Below are positions 1 to 14,800 of a stretch of DNA of 64,000 nt, piece after piece (within the stretch, counting starts at the first letter, position 1; every line of letters starts with the position of its first letter). Source of the stretch: Patagioenas fasciata. Taxonomy: Eukaryota; Chordata; Aves; Columbiformes; Columbidae. Made by a program: the position numbers and the translations under genes. Location of the stretch: assembly GCF_037038585.1 (NCBI RefSeq), contig NC_092525.1:22340867-22404866 (forward strand). The letters are read 5' to 3'. The notes below the pieces were generated by a model. It was not told the DNA's origin. It saw only the letters and a list, made by a program, of their open reading frames with translations, and did not search any database.

Positions 1-757
1 TGAACAAATTTAGCATAAGATTTGAGAGATGCAGCCTAGAAACAACCAAACATTTTCATACTGCACTGTGTTTTCTTAGTGCATAATTATTTTCTCGTGA
101 CTATTTATTTCTGTTGTCAGTCACATATTCCGTTTAGTTGATGAATTTGTGAAACAAGTGATGTACTTACTCCCAATGACTCGATGCATCTGACATTTCT
201 TGCTGTTGGATTAAATTGATTGAAATTTGATACACTAAAAATAGCACTTTTTGGCACCAGCTGTTCAGGCAGCAATGAGGCTCAGCCCCAAATTTCTTGG
301 AGCCAGGAATACTTTTCTGCTTCTGATATCTTTCCTTCAAGTACAGTCCACCCTGAAAAAAATCTGTGTGACTCTAGAAAAACTTTCTCAGCTCAGTTCC
401 TTTGACTATATAGGAACAATTACAGCTTTTCATTTCCTTGGATGAATTTGGTTTCGGAACTGTCAGCAAACGTGGTTCAGGAATGTAACACAACAGATTT
501 TCTCCCCAGTTGCCAGCTGTGAAACAACATGTTCTCTTTAAGTACTGAGCATCTACTGCCATTTCTGGGAGCCACACAAGCACATTGGCCAGTTAGGCCG
601 GGCTTAATTCCTACCTTTGAAAGTGTTTGGTCAGGATACCATGGAAATAGCAGAGCACAAACGGCAAACAGTATGTTCTAATATCATGCAGTTGTACGAG
701 ATAACCTTTTTCTCTTAAAATATCAGTTTTTGCTTTTATCATCCAACAATTATTCAG
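1..757. other. TUT4 intron (left edge)
   Basis: AT-rich intron sequence before the first visible TUT4 exon; its acceptor is TATTCAG at 757. No coding exon, RNA gene or repeat family was recognised. Confidence 0.6.
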
Positions 758-3700
758 GAAAAGCAAGAAGAAAATGAGCTGCGTGCCCTTCCACCCCCCT
801 CTTCTGCACAGTTGGCTGCTCTGAGTTTTACACTCATTGAGGCAGCAAATGAACAAGGCATATCAGATGATGACTTCAGAATTCGTCAAGAAATTGTAAA
901 CGAGATGGAGAAAATTATTCAACAGCCCTTACCAGGTATACATAGTGTTCTCCATTTTCTTTAGGTGAAAATTTTTCTTTTTATTTGTTTTTACACGGAT
1001 TTTGATACCTTCATTAATGATTAATTAATGCATTTTGGGGTTAAATTATGTTTATATTATACAATACAAATATATACAGGCATTTTAATACAGACTGGCA
1101 GTTGATTTAAAAGAAGCTAACAAACCTACAAAAAGAGAAAAATACAGTTGTGCTTATTTTTTGCTTCTTTCTCATATGTGTTTATTGAAGCTATTAGTCC
1201 TCTTTGAAGTGATGATTTCTGCTGAAAAGTGGAAATTTCCAGGGCACAAAATATTTCCTTCCATGTTTAAAGCCTCAGCCACTGAGGATCTCCCTCAGGC
1301 TCTAATCCTACAAACCTTCACACCTGTACCTTGCCTAGCATTACTGAATATCTGTGGCTGTTAAGGTAGAGATTGTGGTTTGGTGTGGTTTTTTTTTTTT
1401 CCCAAGTGGGGAAACTTAATTAAACTAATATAAATGTAGCAGGAGGGGAAAATGAGGAGGACTTTCAAATACATTTTTTCCTACTGGACCTTCAGTTGTT
1501 TATAACATCTTTTAGTGCAGATAAATGTTGCATGAGACAATTTTTTTTAAAAGCAGAGTTCTAGGAAGAAAAAAACTAGACCTCAGCTATGAGTGATTTT
1601 GGTAAGCATATGAGACATTTGCAGTACTTAATTGTGATCTGAAATACCTGCAGGTATTAAGCAATAGCTGTTAAAACAAATAATTAAAACCAACAACAGT
1701 TATTGTTTAGCAGATATTTCTTCTCCTGTATATTTATAGTTTGTGGGTCCCAAAATGAGCAGAGGTGTTCTTTGAGATCAACTATGGCTTCCCAAAGTCT
1801 CTTGAATTGTCTTAAATAAGTACAAATGTTAAATTCAGTTAACCACAAATAAATGTCATACCTCATCTGCCTTTTTCTTGATTGAGTGCTTTATGTTGAT
1901 TAAAAATTAGAGTAATTAAAAAAAAGGTCTGAGTAGGTTAAATGTTTGTTCCACTTTTTTTTTTTTTTTCCATCAGTGGGTTAGTGAAGTTCAGTACATT
2001 AATAAAGTTTGTAAAAATTGTCTGGATAAATTGAATGGTAATCTTCCTCCTCCCCCTTCAGAAATGCCGTATGTTACTTCAACAGGATGTGTTAGACATT
2101 CAAATCCAGTTTATACTACTGCTAGATAATCTTCAACATTTGCTGCTTTGCATTGATGTCCCATCATCTCCTATAGTTAAGTACACTGGGAGTTTGAGAG
2201 CTGATTTTTGGAGCTACAGTAACAGTGGCATGATGTTAACAGTCATTTGCTTTTGATTGAATCTGGACAGAAGAAAGTATCAATCTCATTGACAAAAAAT
2301 AAGTTTTCGAAGTATTTAATCTATATTGAAACTGAGTTGCTATTCTATACTGTCCTTAGATTTTAGAAATTTTTTCCGTTTGCTCTGTAAAAGTACCGTA
2401 GAGATAAAGATTTTTTGTTTCCTGCAGGATGATCTGCTTTAGTTTCAGGAGCTATATTCAATATCTTTTTAAACATAAGGTGCTGAGTAGAACAGGGCTT
2501 GTAAGGTGGTTGTTTGCTAATCTGTTTGCTCTGTAATGTTGCTGTTTGTGGCTCCTAGTGCAAACTTCTGCTCTGACATGCTGTTGGGTTTTCCACTGAT
2601 AGCATGTTAGCATAAGGCAAAGGAGATTATTACTTTCATAAACACTCATGAAAATTATATTGTTGTTATTTTTATTGTTATTATTATTGTTTACCATACA
2701 GAAATTAGTTTTGAGAGGGCTAGTTTCTAGATAGTGAAAACCAGAGAAAAGTAAGTTTGAAGCTTTGTATGTGTAAGATTTTGTCTTTTAAGAATTATTG
2801 TTTATGGAGCGGAATGATATTTCTCGTATTATTACTGAATAGTTACTTTCTAATTAGTTTAGCTCTGTTGGACATCTTTGCAGGTAAGGAACTGTATTAA
2901 CTATAAAAACTAAATGGATACTGTACTTTGTGTCATTATGTTTCATATACATGTTTTGTAATAAGTTGTGCATAGAAACTTGGTAATGGAATTAACGGTT
3001 TGTAGCACATATTGAAAAAATTTTGACAAAGTGTATGAGGCAACAAAGAATTTTGTAATCGGCTGACTGCTGCAGTGGAATCAAGCTGTAGCGAATAAAA
3101 GCATTTAAATAAAATCCTGCACTAAGACGGTGACAGTTATTACTATTTTATATTAAATTTTATATTAAGAACCCCCCCCCCAAAGCTGCATTGCAAAAAT
3201 ACTTTAAAACAGCTTGAAAAATCTTGGACATTTGGTAATTATACTGTTTGAATTATCCATTTTCCTGTGATACTGTGTCATGGAAATGACGAGCCCTCAC
3301 AGGAGTGAGAAAGTGGTTCAATATTCATGAATCTAGGAGTACTGCTTGGGAGTTACAGTATCTAAAGCAAGGTATGCGTCATCCATTAAAGTATTATTTG
3401 TTCACTAGCTGTTAAATAATTATGTTTCTCTCTCTTCCAGACTGCTCACTGAGGATGTATGGCTCCTGTTTAACTAGATTTGCTTTTAAAACCAGTGATA
3501 TTAACATTGATATCAAATTCCCCCCTAAGGTGTGTAGATATTATCTTGTATTAATTAAGACTGTTTTTTAAATAATTCATTATCATTATTAAACTCAGCT
3601 GTTGTCATTTAAAACATTTATTATTACTCCATTGCCTTCATCTTCTGCTGGTGCATACAGTGTTAGAATAGCACAAAGCATATAATCTTTGATTTGGTGT

Positions 3701-6700
3701 CAGGTGTACTATAAATCAAGCAGATAAAGTTTTCATTGCTTACTAGATAACTTTAATTCAGTTTGCGGGGCAATCTTATGCTAGCCTTTAAAAAAAAAAA
3801 ATAATCTGAGTCAGCATTGAAGCAATATGAGAATAGTTGGCCCTGGATGAGTGCTTTTATGTGCTCAGGATTCAGACAGTAAAAACTTGTAGGGTCTTCG
3901 TTCCTCTCCCCCTGTCTTTTGAAGGTGAGGCTAAAAGTGACAATTTTGCTTTTGTTTTCTAGTCACAAGTAGATGTCACATCCCCGATTACAATTTACTG
4001 CGGTACTAAATTCTTGCAGAGCAGATTATAACTTACCTTTAAACACTGACGTGGCTGATTCATGTTTAATACGTGATATTAGAAGCACGTTCTTCTTAGA
4101 GTCACAGCTGCTGAACTTGCTCTTTCTTTTGACTGTCTGTGTTACAGTGAAATTCAAAATACCTGTTTTGGGTACATACTTCCATATGCATTTTGAAATG
4201 ATCCTGCAGTTAGGAAGCAAAACTGAGCACTTTTTCACACGATTGCTTGTGAATTGTACCATGTCACTTTTTCACAAAGGCTCAAAGGTGGTGCTAATTT
4301 TTAGCTTTTATTTGAAATATTTACAGCTTATATTTGAAACAACACTTCAGTTGATTACTGGAGAGAAAAGCAAACATTTAAAATTTATAGCTTTTGAAAA
4401 CCCTTGGGAAAGTACTGACATGAAATTCTTTAGTGTTGTGTGTGTTGTGTGTTTCTAGTGGCATGTGTCAACATTGAAATTGTTGTATATATGGCAAGTA
4501 TTTTGTTTTCACTTTATGGAGTCTGTTAATATGGAACTAGAACAGAAGTATTAAGTAAAGAAAGCGGGCTAATATGTTTACTAGTACCTGTTTTTATGGT
4601 GCAAACAGATACAGTTAACTTTTTCATTAATACTGACACATGATATTTACTTTTGCGAAACAACATAGTGTTACTAGTTGTTCAACCTAAGTAGTTTTAA
4701 ACTAAGTGTAAAATAAAATAGGGTAGTCTGAATACTGTAATCTCCTCTACTTTTGTTGTTTTAGATGAGTCAACCAGATGTTCTGATACAGGTGCTTGAA
4801 ATCTTGAAGAACAGTGGTGAGTTTTAGCTTCATCTCATTTCTATTTAATTACCATTCCAGCTGCTGTTCACTTGTTTTATGCTTAATTTTTGTGTAAACT
4901 TACAAAAATGGATTAGTTTTCAGCCAAAGTATCTGAACTGTTTTTATGAGTGTGACTTTTGTGAATACCAGTGCTTGTGTAAGTGAGAGATGGGAACCTG
5001 CAGCAGGAGAATGACAGCTCACATAGTCCAGTTCAGATTGCCAGAGTTCATGGTGGTAGTGTTAGATGTCAGGTCAAAAAGTATTTAACTTTGTGGGAGG
5101 AATTCTCAGCAGTAAACCAAAAAGTCACTTTCCACTTGTATAGGAACATCAGTTAAAATTATTACAAGATTTCTGAAACTTGTAGCCTCCTTGTTCTGTC
5201 AGGAGGTTGTTTAACCCTGCAATTGCACATCCTGAAATAAGTGGCAGAAGTAACGTTGCATTTTGGATCCTTGAGGAAATTTTGACAGGTCAGCTCCATA
5301 AGTGGTTCTCAGACTATCCTGGTAGTTTTTCAGAGGTTCAACCTTGTGTCTTTCAGATGTTGTACAGACAAAAAGGTTCTAGAAGAGATGCCAGCCCAGT
5401 TTCCTGACAAGGGTGTGGTGTGGTTTTTGGTTTTCCCTGCTGGCTCTGTGAGCATCAAAGAAACAAGAAAATATTGCTTACTGGTTAGCCATGCAGCACC
5501 TAATTTGAGTTGTTCTGTAAAAGTGTGGTGTACATGTAATAGCTTTGAAGAAAAAATTGGGAAAACTGTCAAAAGAATTTCATTCATCATCTTTTCTTTT
5601 CTCCTTGCTTAGATGTCTACTCAGATGTGGAGTCAGATTTCCATGCCAAAGTTCCTGTTGTCTTTTGCAAAGATGTTAAAAGGTACATGTCATTGAAAAG
5701 GATTTTTAATGAGATACCAGTTTCTGCTGTGCTTGTTCATAGCCGTTTGATTGCACTCCTGACAAGAAGTATTACTGTAACATTTAGCTAACATTCATGT
5801 GAAAGGGGAATTGCTCATACCCAAAAATACAATATAGATAGATTTGGTTTTGTGCTTCATATTGTTCATTAGTTGTAGGAATCTGAAAATACCAGTTCTA
5901 CTTGTAGTTAAAAAGGGGAAAAGTAGAATGTTATTCAGTTGATATTTAAAATTCTTGCCAGCAGTTTAATCCAAGGCTTTAAAAACATTTTATAAGATAC
6001 AGATTACCAGTAAGGACACATCATCTGGCAGTTGCAGTAAATTCCTAAGAAGCAGCAACCTCCAAAATGAAACATGGTTACTGTAGGATGCCCATGTTGC
6101 TTTGACTGGCCAGGGGTATGTGACAGACACTTTTGGGAAGTAAATGCACCAAGGGTGGACATATTTCTTCTTGTGTTTGTAGATTAAGCAGGTACCTTTA
6201 AGTACTAAGAGAATAGAAATAATTATTCTGAAAAGCACACCAAAAGTTTTTAGAGCATCTGTTCTGTGGACTTAGCAACTCTGAGTATGCAGCAGGCCTG
6301 GGGGCTCTATTTGTTTATTTGTTTACTTATTTATTTGGTATGTGGAAGATAATATATGGAATTTTAGTTGTGTAAGATTGTGCTATTAAGTAACAGCAGA
6401 ACTTAGAGCAAATTCCTAATGTTGTTTTATATTTTTAGCTGTAATGAATTTCTGTGAGTTCTAGATCCAACTGATGAGTTAATAGTAAAGAAAATGTGAT
6501 TATGTTCTGTAGCTTTTGTTTAAAAAGTTCAGGTTCTTACATAGGGAGACATTGATGCATGTTTTTATTATGATGGATGTGGTGCCTCACCTTCCCCCTG
6601 CCCCAACCATCATCTATATACACAAGGCGATAACTTTTTTTTTTTGCTGTTTTATATTTGTAATTACAGTGGTTTGACATGTAAAGTAAGTGCTAGAAAT

Positions 6701-8819
6701 GATGTGGCTTGCCTTACAACTGACCTGCTGGCTGCACTTGGTAAACTGGAGCCCGTCCTTATTCCCTTGGTTTTGGCTTTCCGCTACTGGGCTAGAGTAA
6801 GTTTATGAATATTGAGGAAAATTAAATATGTTTATTTCTTCTTTTTAAGTACTGCATGCAATGTAATATATAATATATGTTATTAGAAAATAACTTCATG
6901 CCACTTCTTACCTTAACAGGCCAAAATGAAACGGAAGGTTTTTGTGTGAAACTGTGAATATATGTAAAGCTTCCACTATTCTATTAGCAAGCTATTGTGC
7001 TAGTTCCTTGAAAGTAGTTAATTGATCCTTGAAAAACAGCTCAACAGAGCAATCAGGTCTTGCAAACTTTCTGCTCTTGAGGTCACATTGAAAACAGTTC
7101 ACTTGCTCAAAAAAGGGTCTGTCATACCCTGCTGTACTTACAGACGTCAGCGGTAATCACGGGAACCAAGTTACGGTGTTCATAGCCAGCATAAAACTGT
7201 CTTGAAACTGCTGCCAGGCCATATTTGACTTAAAGTGTCTTGGCTTTATTGAGAAGTCAGTTGCATGATATTGTCGGCAGGATTTAGTAAGGTGGTGTTA
7301 CAAAAATTCCTGGTTTACAACATATAATTAGAAGCAATAGAAACTACAAAGGACTGTTCCAAGTCTGTTACGTTTATTACATCTCTGAGTTCCTGTAGAA
7401 GAGATCAGGATGAACTTACAGTCAGATGCGTAGAATCCCCATCTCCATACATGAGAGATTGCACAGTAACAACTACCTGATAGTTGACTGAAATTCTAGA
7501 TAGGAACCCACACATGTCCCACAAACACAAAATGTGATGAAACTGAAGAGAATAACATTTAATGAAATAGTGTAACTTAAGGCATTGTATGAATTACTAT
7601 AATTTGCATTTTAACTGTATATGGCATGAGATAACAACTGCAGTTTCTGAGATAAGGATTTTGTGTTTCACTCTAGTATATATCACATTTCTTTAATATT
7701 TATCCTCTTACAGTAGATTTTAAATTAAAATGCTGATGTTACATCAGAAAAGTAATGATTTATTCTCTTACAGCTCTGTCACATTGACTGTCAGGCTGAA
7801 GGTGGGATTCCCTCATATTCCTTTGCCTTAATGGTGATATTTTTTCTTCAACAAAGAAAACCATGTATTTTACCATCCTATTTGGGCAATTGGGTAAGTG
7901 CTTTGGTAATATAGTAACCTCCTTGTTAAACTGTCGAAGTTATGCCTGTGTTCTGCAAGGTCATAAAATGTACAAAATTTTATTACTTAAGAATAAATAA
8001 ATAAAACACATTGGTAGTTAATCATCACACAGTTGATGCCTGGTGATTCTGATGACTTTTAAAAAAAGGCAGCTGCTATAGCCTGTGCAATTGTGTCGTG
8101 CTGTATTTTGGAGAAAGGGTAGATATTTTCTTCTTTGGTTCTCAGAATTTATTTCTCTGATACCAGTTATTGTGGAGGGGAATAAATATCACAATTGTCA
8201 GTGTTACCTTTGGTGAAAACTTTTGGTTGTATGTATGATAGTCTTGTTTCAGAGCTGCTTTAATTGTTTTTAGATTGAAGGCTTTGATTCGAAGAGGCCG
8301 GATGACCACCAGCTGAAAGGTATAGAAGAAGGAGAGTTTGTACGGTGGGAGTACAAACCACCGGCAAATGGTGCAGCAAAAAACTCAGTTGGTACAGAAA
8401 GTAAAACTAAAGTTGAACAACAAAAAGGTGGTGGTAAAAAGGTAACAAGCTTGGAAGTGGACAACCAAAGTAATGCAAAGGAGAAGCACGGCAATGTAAG
8501 TCATGGCTTTGTTTCATTAAAAAGCCTATTCTGTCTCTTTTCCATGTTTTTTGTCTTGAAACATTAATATTGGATGGAACCAGGAAAAAAAATGGGAATT
8601 TTCATTTCTTACTGCAGTTGAGCATTCTTGTCCTTGTGTTTTAGTCTCTCTTAGCATTCAAAACCCCTCACCAAGTTTCACTGGGACAACTGTGGTTAGA
8701 ACTGTTGAAGTTTTACACACTGGAATTTGCTTTGGAGGAATACGTCATCAGCATACGGGTACAAGAACTCTTAACCAGAGAGAATAAAAACTGGCCTAAA
8801 AGGCGAATAGCCATTGAAG
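758..8819 (+). other. TUT4: TUT4 N-terminal nucleotidyltransferase module and PAP-associated domain (exons 1-8 in window)
   Basis: These eight exons encode visible residues 1-344. The motif [11 protein letters not shown] followed by SDINIDI (3441-3529) is the G-S...DxD signature of the polymerase beta fold. The third acidic residue is absent: [10 protein letters not shown] (junction 5682/6670) aligns with [10 protein letters not shown] of the active module, so Asp is replaced by Lys. This fits the known lack of activity of this module, which in mammals helps LIN28-dependent substrate binding. The PAP-associated domain follows, with [14 protein letters not shown] and the close IAIEDPF split across 8819/10786. 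Exon 7 (8274-8495) carries a Lys/Glu-rich, poorly conserved insert. Confidence 0.9.
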
Positions 8820-11800
8820 GTAGGATAATACCCTTTCTAGTTCTGTAGTTATCCTGCATTAATATCTTTATTTACCCAATACTTACAGGTCTGTCACAAG
8901 TCTGAGCAATAAACTAAATCAAAAATGGAGAAGTACATCTATTTTTTTTTATATATTTTGTCAGCTATTTAGTCTGATTAAAGACAGTTTTTCTGTTTAG
9001 TACTACGTTTTGCAACCCTCATCCTTGAAGCGCAAGGTGTAAATTTGTCTCACTGTTTCTTACTGTTCTGTTCTTATCTCTTATCTGTTTCTTCCTATAA
9101 GCTATTATTTATTCCTTTTTAATAATTCTGATATTATGAACTTTCAGCACCTCTCGCTGCATTTCCAGAACCCACCATGTGTTTTGAGTGTTACCAGCTC
9201 TCAGTTTGTTTCTTGTTACTCTAATGCAGGCTGAGCAGAGAGGTTAGTTCTGATCAGAGCGAAATGGAGCAAACCCAGCAAAGTAACACAGACGCACCCC
9301 CAGCACCCTCCATTGTCCTTTTCCCTGGGGACAGTGTTTCTGCCCTGTGAAGCTGAGTGGCCTGTCACAGGCCATGCTTCAGGGGCTGAGTATCCTGCCA
9401 AGGGAAGTGCTTGTTTCAGGGAGTAAGACCGTATAAATTTGGCATACCCTGATTATATCTGTTGGGGAGAGGAATGGACGAAAAGAGAAAGAGAAAAAGA
9501 AAACTATTTTGTCTATTATTTATAACTGGAACATCTTTACTTCTACTCCTCAACTCAGAAAAATATGTAAACAGTACTTAACAGCTGAAGTCAGAGCAAT
9601 GTGTGGCATTCTGAAATGGCCTTAAGAATATTTGAGGAAGGCTGAGAAACTGTTTAAGGTGATATTTTTATGAAAGCATAAATAATGAATTTTGGACACT
9701 TGCTAGGGATGTTGAAGAAGTGGCTTTTCGGTAGCACACATGAGGTCATGAGGAGAAGGGTAAGTAGGCCAAAGAAAATTGTAAAGACGGAGACAGCGTT
9801 ACTAAAGGTTTCGTGAAGGACAAGTCAGTAAGGTGCAAGAAGGAAAAGTAAAAAGGAAAAAAACAGGAAGTGAATTACTGAGGCACATATTGAGTAGTGG
9901 GTATTGAGACCACTCCTGTGGCTTTAATTTCCTCTCCCAGTTCTGTTCTTCAATCACTTTTAGCGACAGAGTTTTAAAACTAGATTAGTGTTTCTTCAGC
10001 ATGTGAGAAGCTAAAACCTGTGAGATGAAAGGGCAAATTATTGAGGAAGAAACAGGAAATAATTTCAAAAAACAGATTACATTCTGCTTCTGATACCTGC
10101 CATTGTTGGTCTTTTTGTGTTGTTTTTGTTTGGTTTTTATAGTTTTTTGTTTTTAATTTTTGCCCCTTCTGTCTGCTTGATTTTTTTACTGTTAAGTTTG
10201 TAACTGAAATGATGAAGTAACAGAATCTCAGTTTGATACTATCTTCCCAGGCAAACTCATAGCAACTATGCAAGTGCTCTTTTTACTTGGAAAACATGTT
10301 TGATCTAGAAATCGCTAGGAAGGACTAAGAATGAAACCTGGTGAGACTGGTTCATATAATTCTTATAACCTTAACGTTACTCTTGAAGAAATTAATTTCT
10401 TAAGGAAAATGCAAATCCTTCTTCAGCGGAGGAGAAAAGTTCAGGCAGGCCTATGTTTATTTTGCCTTTGTATGTTTATTTTAATTTCTAGTTTAGAAAT
10501 TGACCGTAATGGTACAATATACCTGTGGTTTTCTTTTTAAATAGCACTATTTAGAATGGTTTACGATAGCCAACTATTCACGGCCACACGTGTGTTGTGT
10601 TTTGTATGGAAGAAGTCCAAAAAACATTGTGGGCCCTACGTTCTCTTAAGTATATCCAAACACAGTTCTGGATTATATTATAGAAATCTCTTTTTAACTG
10701 CCATATCGTAATTTAGGCATTTCAGCTGCCTTAGTGAAATGTAGAAATTTAAGATTACTAATGAAATTTTTCTTTTTCTTCCTAGATCCTTTTGCACTAA
10801 AGAGGAATGTTGCACGAAGTCTAAATAGCCAGATGGTATTTGAATACATCCTGGAGCGATTTAGGACAGCATATAAATATTTTGCATGTCCACAAAGTAA
10901 AGATGGGATTAAATCCAAGCCAGATACCAAGAAAAAAGAAAAAGGGAAAATGAATAATAAGAAATCCACAAGATCTGAAGAACCAGTAGTCAACTGTTGC
11001 CTTCCACAAGGAGAAAAAGTTGTAGATAAACGAAATATAGGAAGTGGATGTAACATACCGGAGAATGAACTTGAATGTACTGAAGTGGTAGAAGCTGTAG
11101 CCAAAAGATGTACTTCCAAGAATGTGGACTCTTCGCTACTTTCAACATTGGACTCTAGCAATGATGAAGACAAAGAAACAGCTTTATCCCTTATTTCTCA
11201 CGAATGCTGTGAATTAAAGCAAAAATCACTTAAAGAGAGGGATGATTTAGAAATTTCAGTTTGTGTAAATGAAGGTGAGCTAAGCTGCCACTGTAACTGC
11301 AACGAACATCAGCCCTACGACACAAATTCTAGTAATGAATTTTCTGATGCTGAAAGCAGACAGAGTTTGATAACGGAGTCTCCTCAGAAGAGTAAGTGCA
11401 CTGGCACACCAGCTACCTCGCCCAACTGCAACGCAATGGTGGAGGCTCATGATCTCAAAGATGAAGGCAAACTCTCTACAGAAGAAATGCATTATGTGTT
11501 TGATAAGTTTATTTTGACTTCAGGAAAGGTAAGCTGTGTATTTAGCAGTGCTGGTCATGGATCACTGGGCTCTTACTTTTAAATCACTAAAACTAAGGCT
11601 GGATGTCTGACAAGATTCTCCCAATGGTTGTTTCAGTCTCTGTTATGAATGACAGCTCTCTATTCAGGACTGGAAAACACTGAAAGTTCATGCCATTTGG
11701 ACTAGATGATCTGTAGCCCCCATCTTATGCAAAGCTTTCTGACTCACACGCACATACACACACACAAAAAAAATCCTGAGTCCTGTCTTCTGGTTGTTCT

Positions 11801-14800
11801 GTACTATTTTTTCCACCCTTCCTCTCCTGCTTTCTTGTAGAATTTCCAGGTGCTCTTGTGCACTGAGACCTAAACACAGCCTTCTGAAAGGTGTTCTCTA
11901 GTTCTCTGTAGACAGTGTTGCTTGTTCAGGTGTTAAATGCTCTTTGTTGTGTGACTAACGTGGCAATGTTAGGTCTGTCAAACTATCTTAAAAGTAAAAT
12001 TCTATTTATGGACCTATTTCTTCCCCCAAAAAGCCACCAACTATAGTATGCAGCATCTGCAAACGGGATGGACATTCCAAAAATGACTGCCCAGAGGATT
12101 TCAAGAAAATTGATCTAAAGCCACTACCACCAATGACAGACAGATTTCGGGAAATACTTGATATAGTGTGCAAAAGATGTTTTGGTAAGTTGGAAAAGTG
12201 TTTGTGCTCCACTGTAAACTGTGATCTGTAATCTGGAAAAAAATTTAAATCTGTAGCCTTAAATTACTTATTCCAGTAAGTTCAGTGGGAAGAGGCTCTT
12301 CCAGGTACCCTGGGCTGCAGATTGACCAATACTTTCATTTCCATATTATCCATGGTTGTGATATCAAATTCTTATAACAGATTTGAGAAACTAATACTAT
12401 ACAGAATTTTTCACTGGATTTGTAAAAAGTTAGTAGTGTTATCAGAAATTAGGCTCTGGGCAAAACTAATATTTGTGTTTGTCAAATTCTATGGCTTTTG
12501 GAAAAAGCCCCTTTTGGGTGCTGCGGTGGGTTAACCTTGGCTGGACACCAGGTGCCCACTGACCTGCTCTTTGAATAACTGAAGAAAAATCAGACATCTG
12601 AAATAAAGTCCTAACAACACTAATGATATAATAAAAAAGAAAATCACATATTCAAGGAAAGGAAATGTAACAACAACAAAAAAAACTATCCTGTACTTTT
12701 TAATTAGCTGAAAAAGAATTTTGAGGTAGCTGAATGTCACACCTGACTGTGTTTTAACTTGTTTTTACTTAGATGAATTATCCCCTCCTTTATCTGAACA
12801 ACAAAACAGAGAACAAATTCTGGCAAGTTTGGAAAGATTTATTCGAAAAGAGTATAATGGTACGTAATAGTAGATAGTGATTCGTGATAATGCTTCCTTC
12901 GTTCATGTTGTTCAAAGCATGAAGATGTGATTTGTCTCATTATTGCTCATTTTCCTTGCTTAGAGCAGTGGCATCTCTTTTCCCACTGTACATAAAGCTG
13001 TCTTGCAGACTTCTAGACTGAACATCCCTCAGTGCTGTTCCAAGAAAATGTCCCTGTAGTAGAGGAAAAGCTGCAGGAGTAATAATGCAGGTACAGGGCT
13101 GCTGCAGTCAGGACAGAAAGTCTGAACAGGCCCCAGCCAGTCTGGTTTTGTGTTACCTGGATTGTGGGCCAAGCACTTTTGTTACCTACTCACCACCATT
13201 TAAGTACCTTGGAAATCTTAATGAGTTTGTTATTTCACATCCCTTCTATAAAATAGCCCAAACTGCCTTACTACAGTGATGGAAGTCAAGGCACAGAGAT
13301 GCAAAGTGATTTTTTTGGGGAGGTGGTGTAGAACAGTGCTAGAGCCAGGTACCAAGCCCAGGTCTCCTGAATTCCAGTCCCTTGCTTGCTGCAGCCAGCC
13401 ATCCGTGCTGCCAGAGCTGGCCTGTGAGCGAGGAACTGTGACTTGCACTCCCACCGACAGCAGCTGTGGATGGAGACCTCTTACAGAACTGTGAAAGACT
13501 TAAGGTTTCTGATTCTGTTAAAGGTTAGGAAAAGGCTGTGAATAGGTGTGTTACAGCGTTAATTTCAGCTGAGGAGATAAATGTATTATTTTCAGTTAGG
13601 GAGAAATTGCTTCCCCTTAGTTACGTAATTTCACTTGCTTTGAGAAGAATCAAACTATAATACTGTGTTGCAAACAAAAATGTGAACAAAACAATTGGAA
13701 AAGAATGTTCCATAAAATACATTAATCTTATCACTTTTGTTTTCTTGAATAGTATGTTATGGTTACAGAAACTTACTGATTGACCCAATTTACCTAGTCA
13801 TAGAAAAAATATGCAACCTAGATAAAGTATGAGTGAAACCAGAAATATTGCTTGGACTGCACTGAGTAGCTCTGTGTACTGGTGACTGGGTTTGCACATT
13901 ATTTTGATTTATTTAAAACAGGAAAGTGCAGTCAAATACCACAAAGCATTGCACCACATTTGGAGATGCCATTTAATGGTTATAGTGACGTTGTAAGCTC
14001 TCTCTTAAAGCTCATTTTTTATGGGCACCTACACATCTCAGTTAAGTGATATTCCATAGTAAGCAATTACCATTCAACTGTAAAAGAGTTTATCTTTTTT
14101 TGGTCTGCTCTTTTGATCAGACAAAGCCAGACTTTGCTTGTTTGGCTCATCAAAGAATGGATTTGGATTTCGGGATAGTGATCTAGATATCTGCATGACG
14201 TTGGAAGGCCATGAAAATGCAGAGGTAAGAGTTTTGAAATTGATAACGTTTACTAGTTTAAATTCAATAATTCTTTACAGTTTTTTAAATTCAGTTAAGA
14301 TTTCTGTAACAGGAAAGGTAGGATTTTGTTAGTAGCACATCGGCTTGTTGCACTCGATACAACTGAAGCGAGGTATAGCCTGTTCTACTTTTAATGCCCC
14401 ATAGACACACATTTAGTTTACTGTAGATGTCCATATAGAGAATATGAGCCACCAGCTTATGTAAATTCATGTGTTGGCTTGTTGCTTACTTCATTTTGCA
14501 CACAGACATTTCATCTATGAAATTAATGTTTGATAGTAAATGTGCTTGTCGGGACAGGACCAATATTTTAACGTCTGAAGCTGTAATATTTGTTTTTCCT
14601 AGAAATTAAACTGCAAAGAAATAATAGAAGGTTTGGCAAAAGTTCTTAAGAAGCATCCAGGTAGGTGTTTTAAAGTATTATTTGTTTTGTATTTACGTTT
14701 ACTATATATGTAGTTAATGGAAATGTTTTATGTACTAAAGTGTTGCTTCCCCAGGTTTGAGAAACATCTTGCCTATAACAACAGCCAAAGTGCCTATAGT

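Noticed and set aside
2035-2256. Open frame after a good-looking acceptor (CCCCCTTCAG) in a TUT4 intron
   Set aside because: No matching donor in frame with the neighbouring exons, and exons 758-935 and 3441-3529 already join perfectly.
3973-4458. 161-codon open frame in a TUT4 intron
   Set aside because: Low-complexity Leu/Phe/Thr-rich reading of AT-rich DNA with no domain, no similarity I recognise and no fit to TUT4 splicing; best explained as chance.
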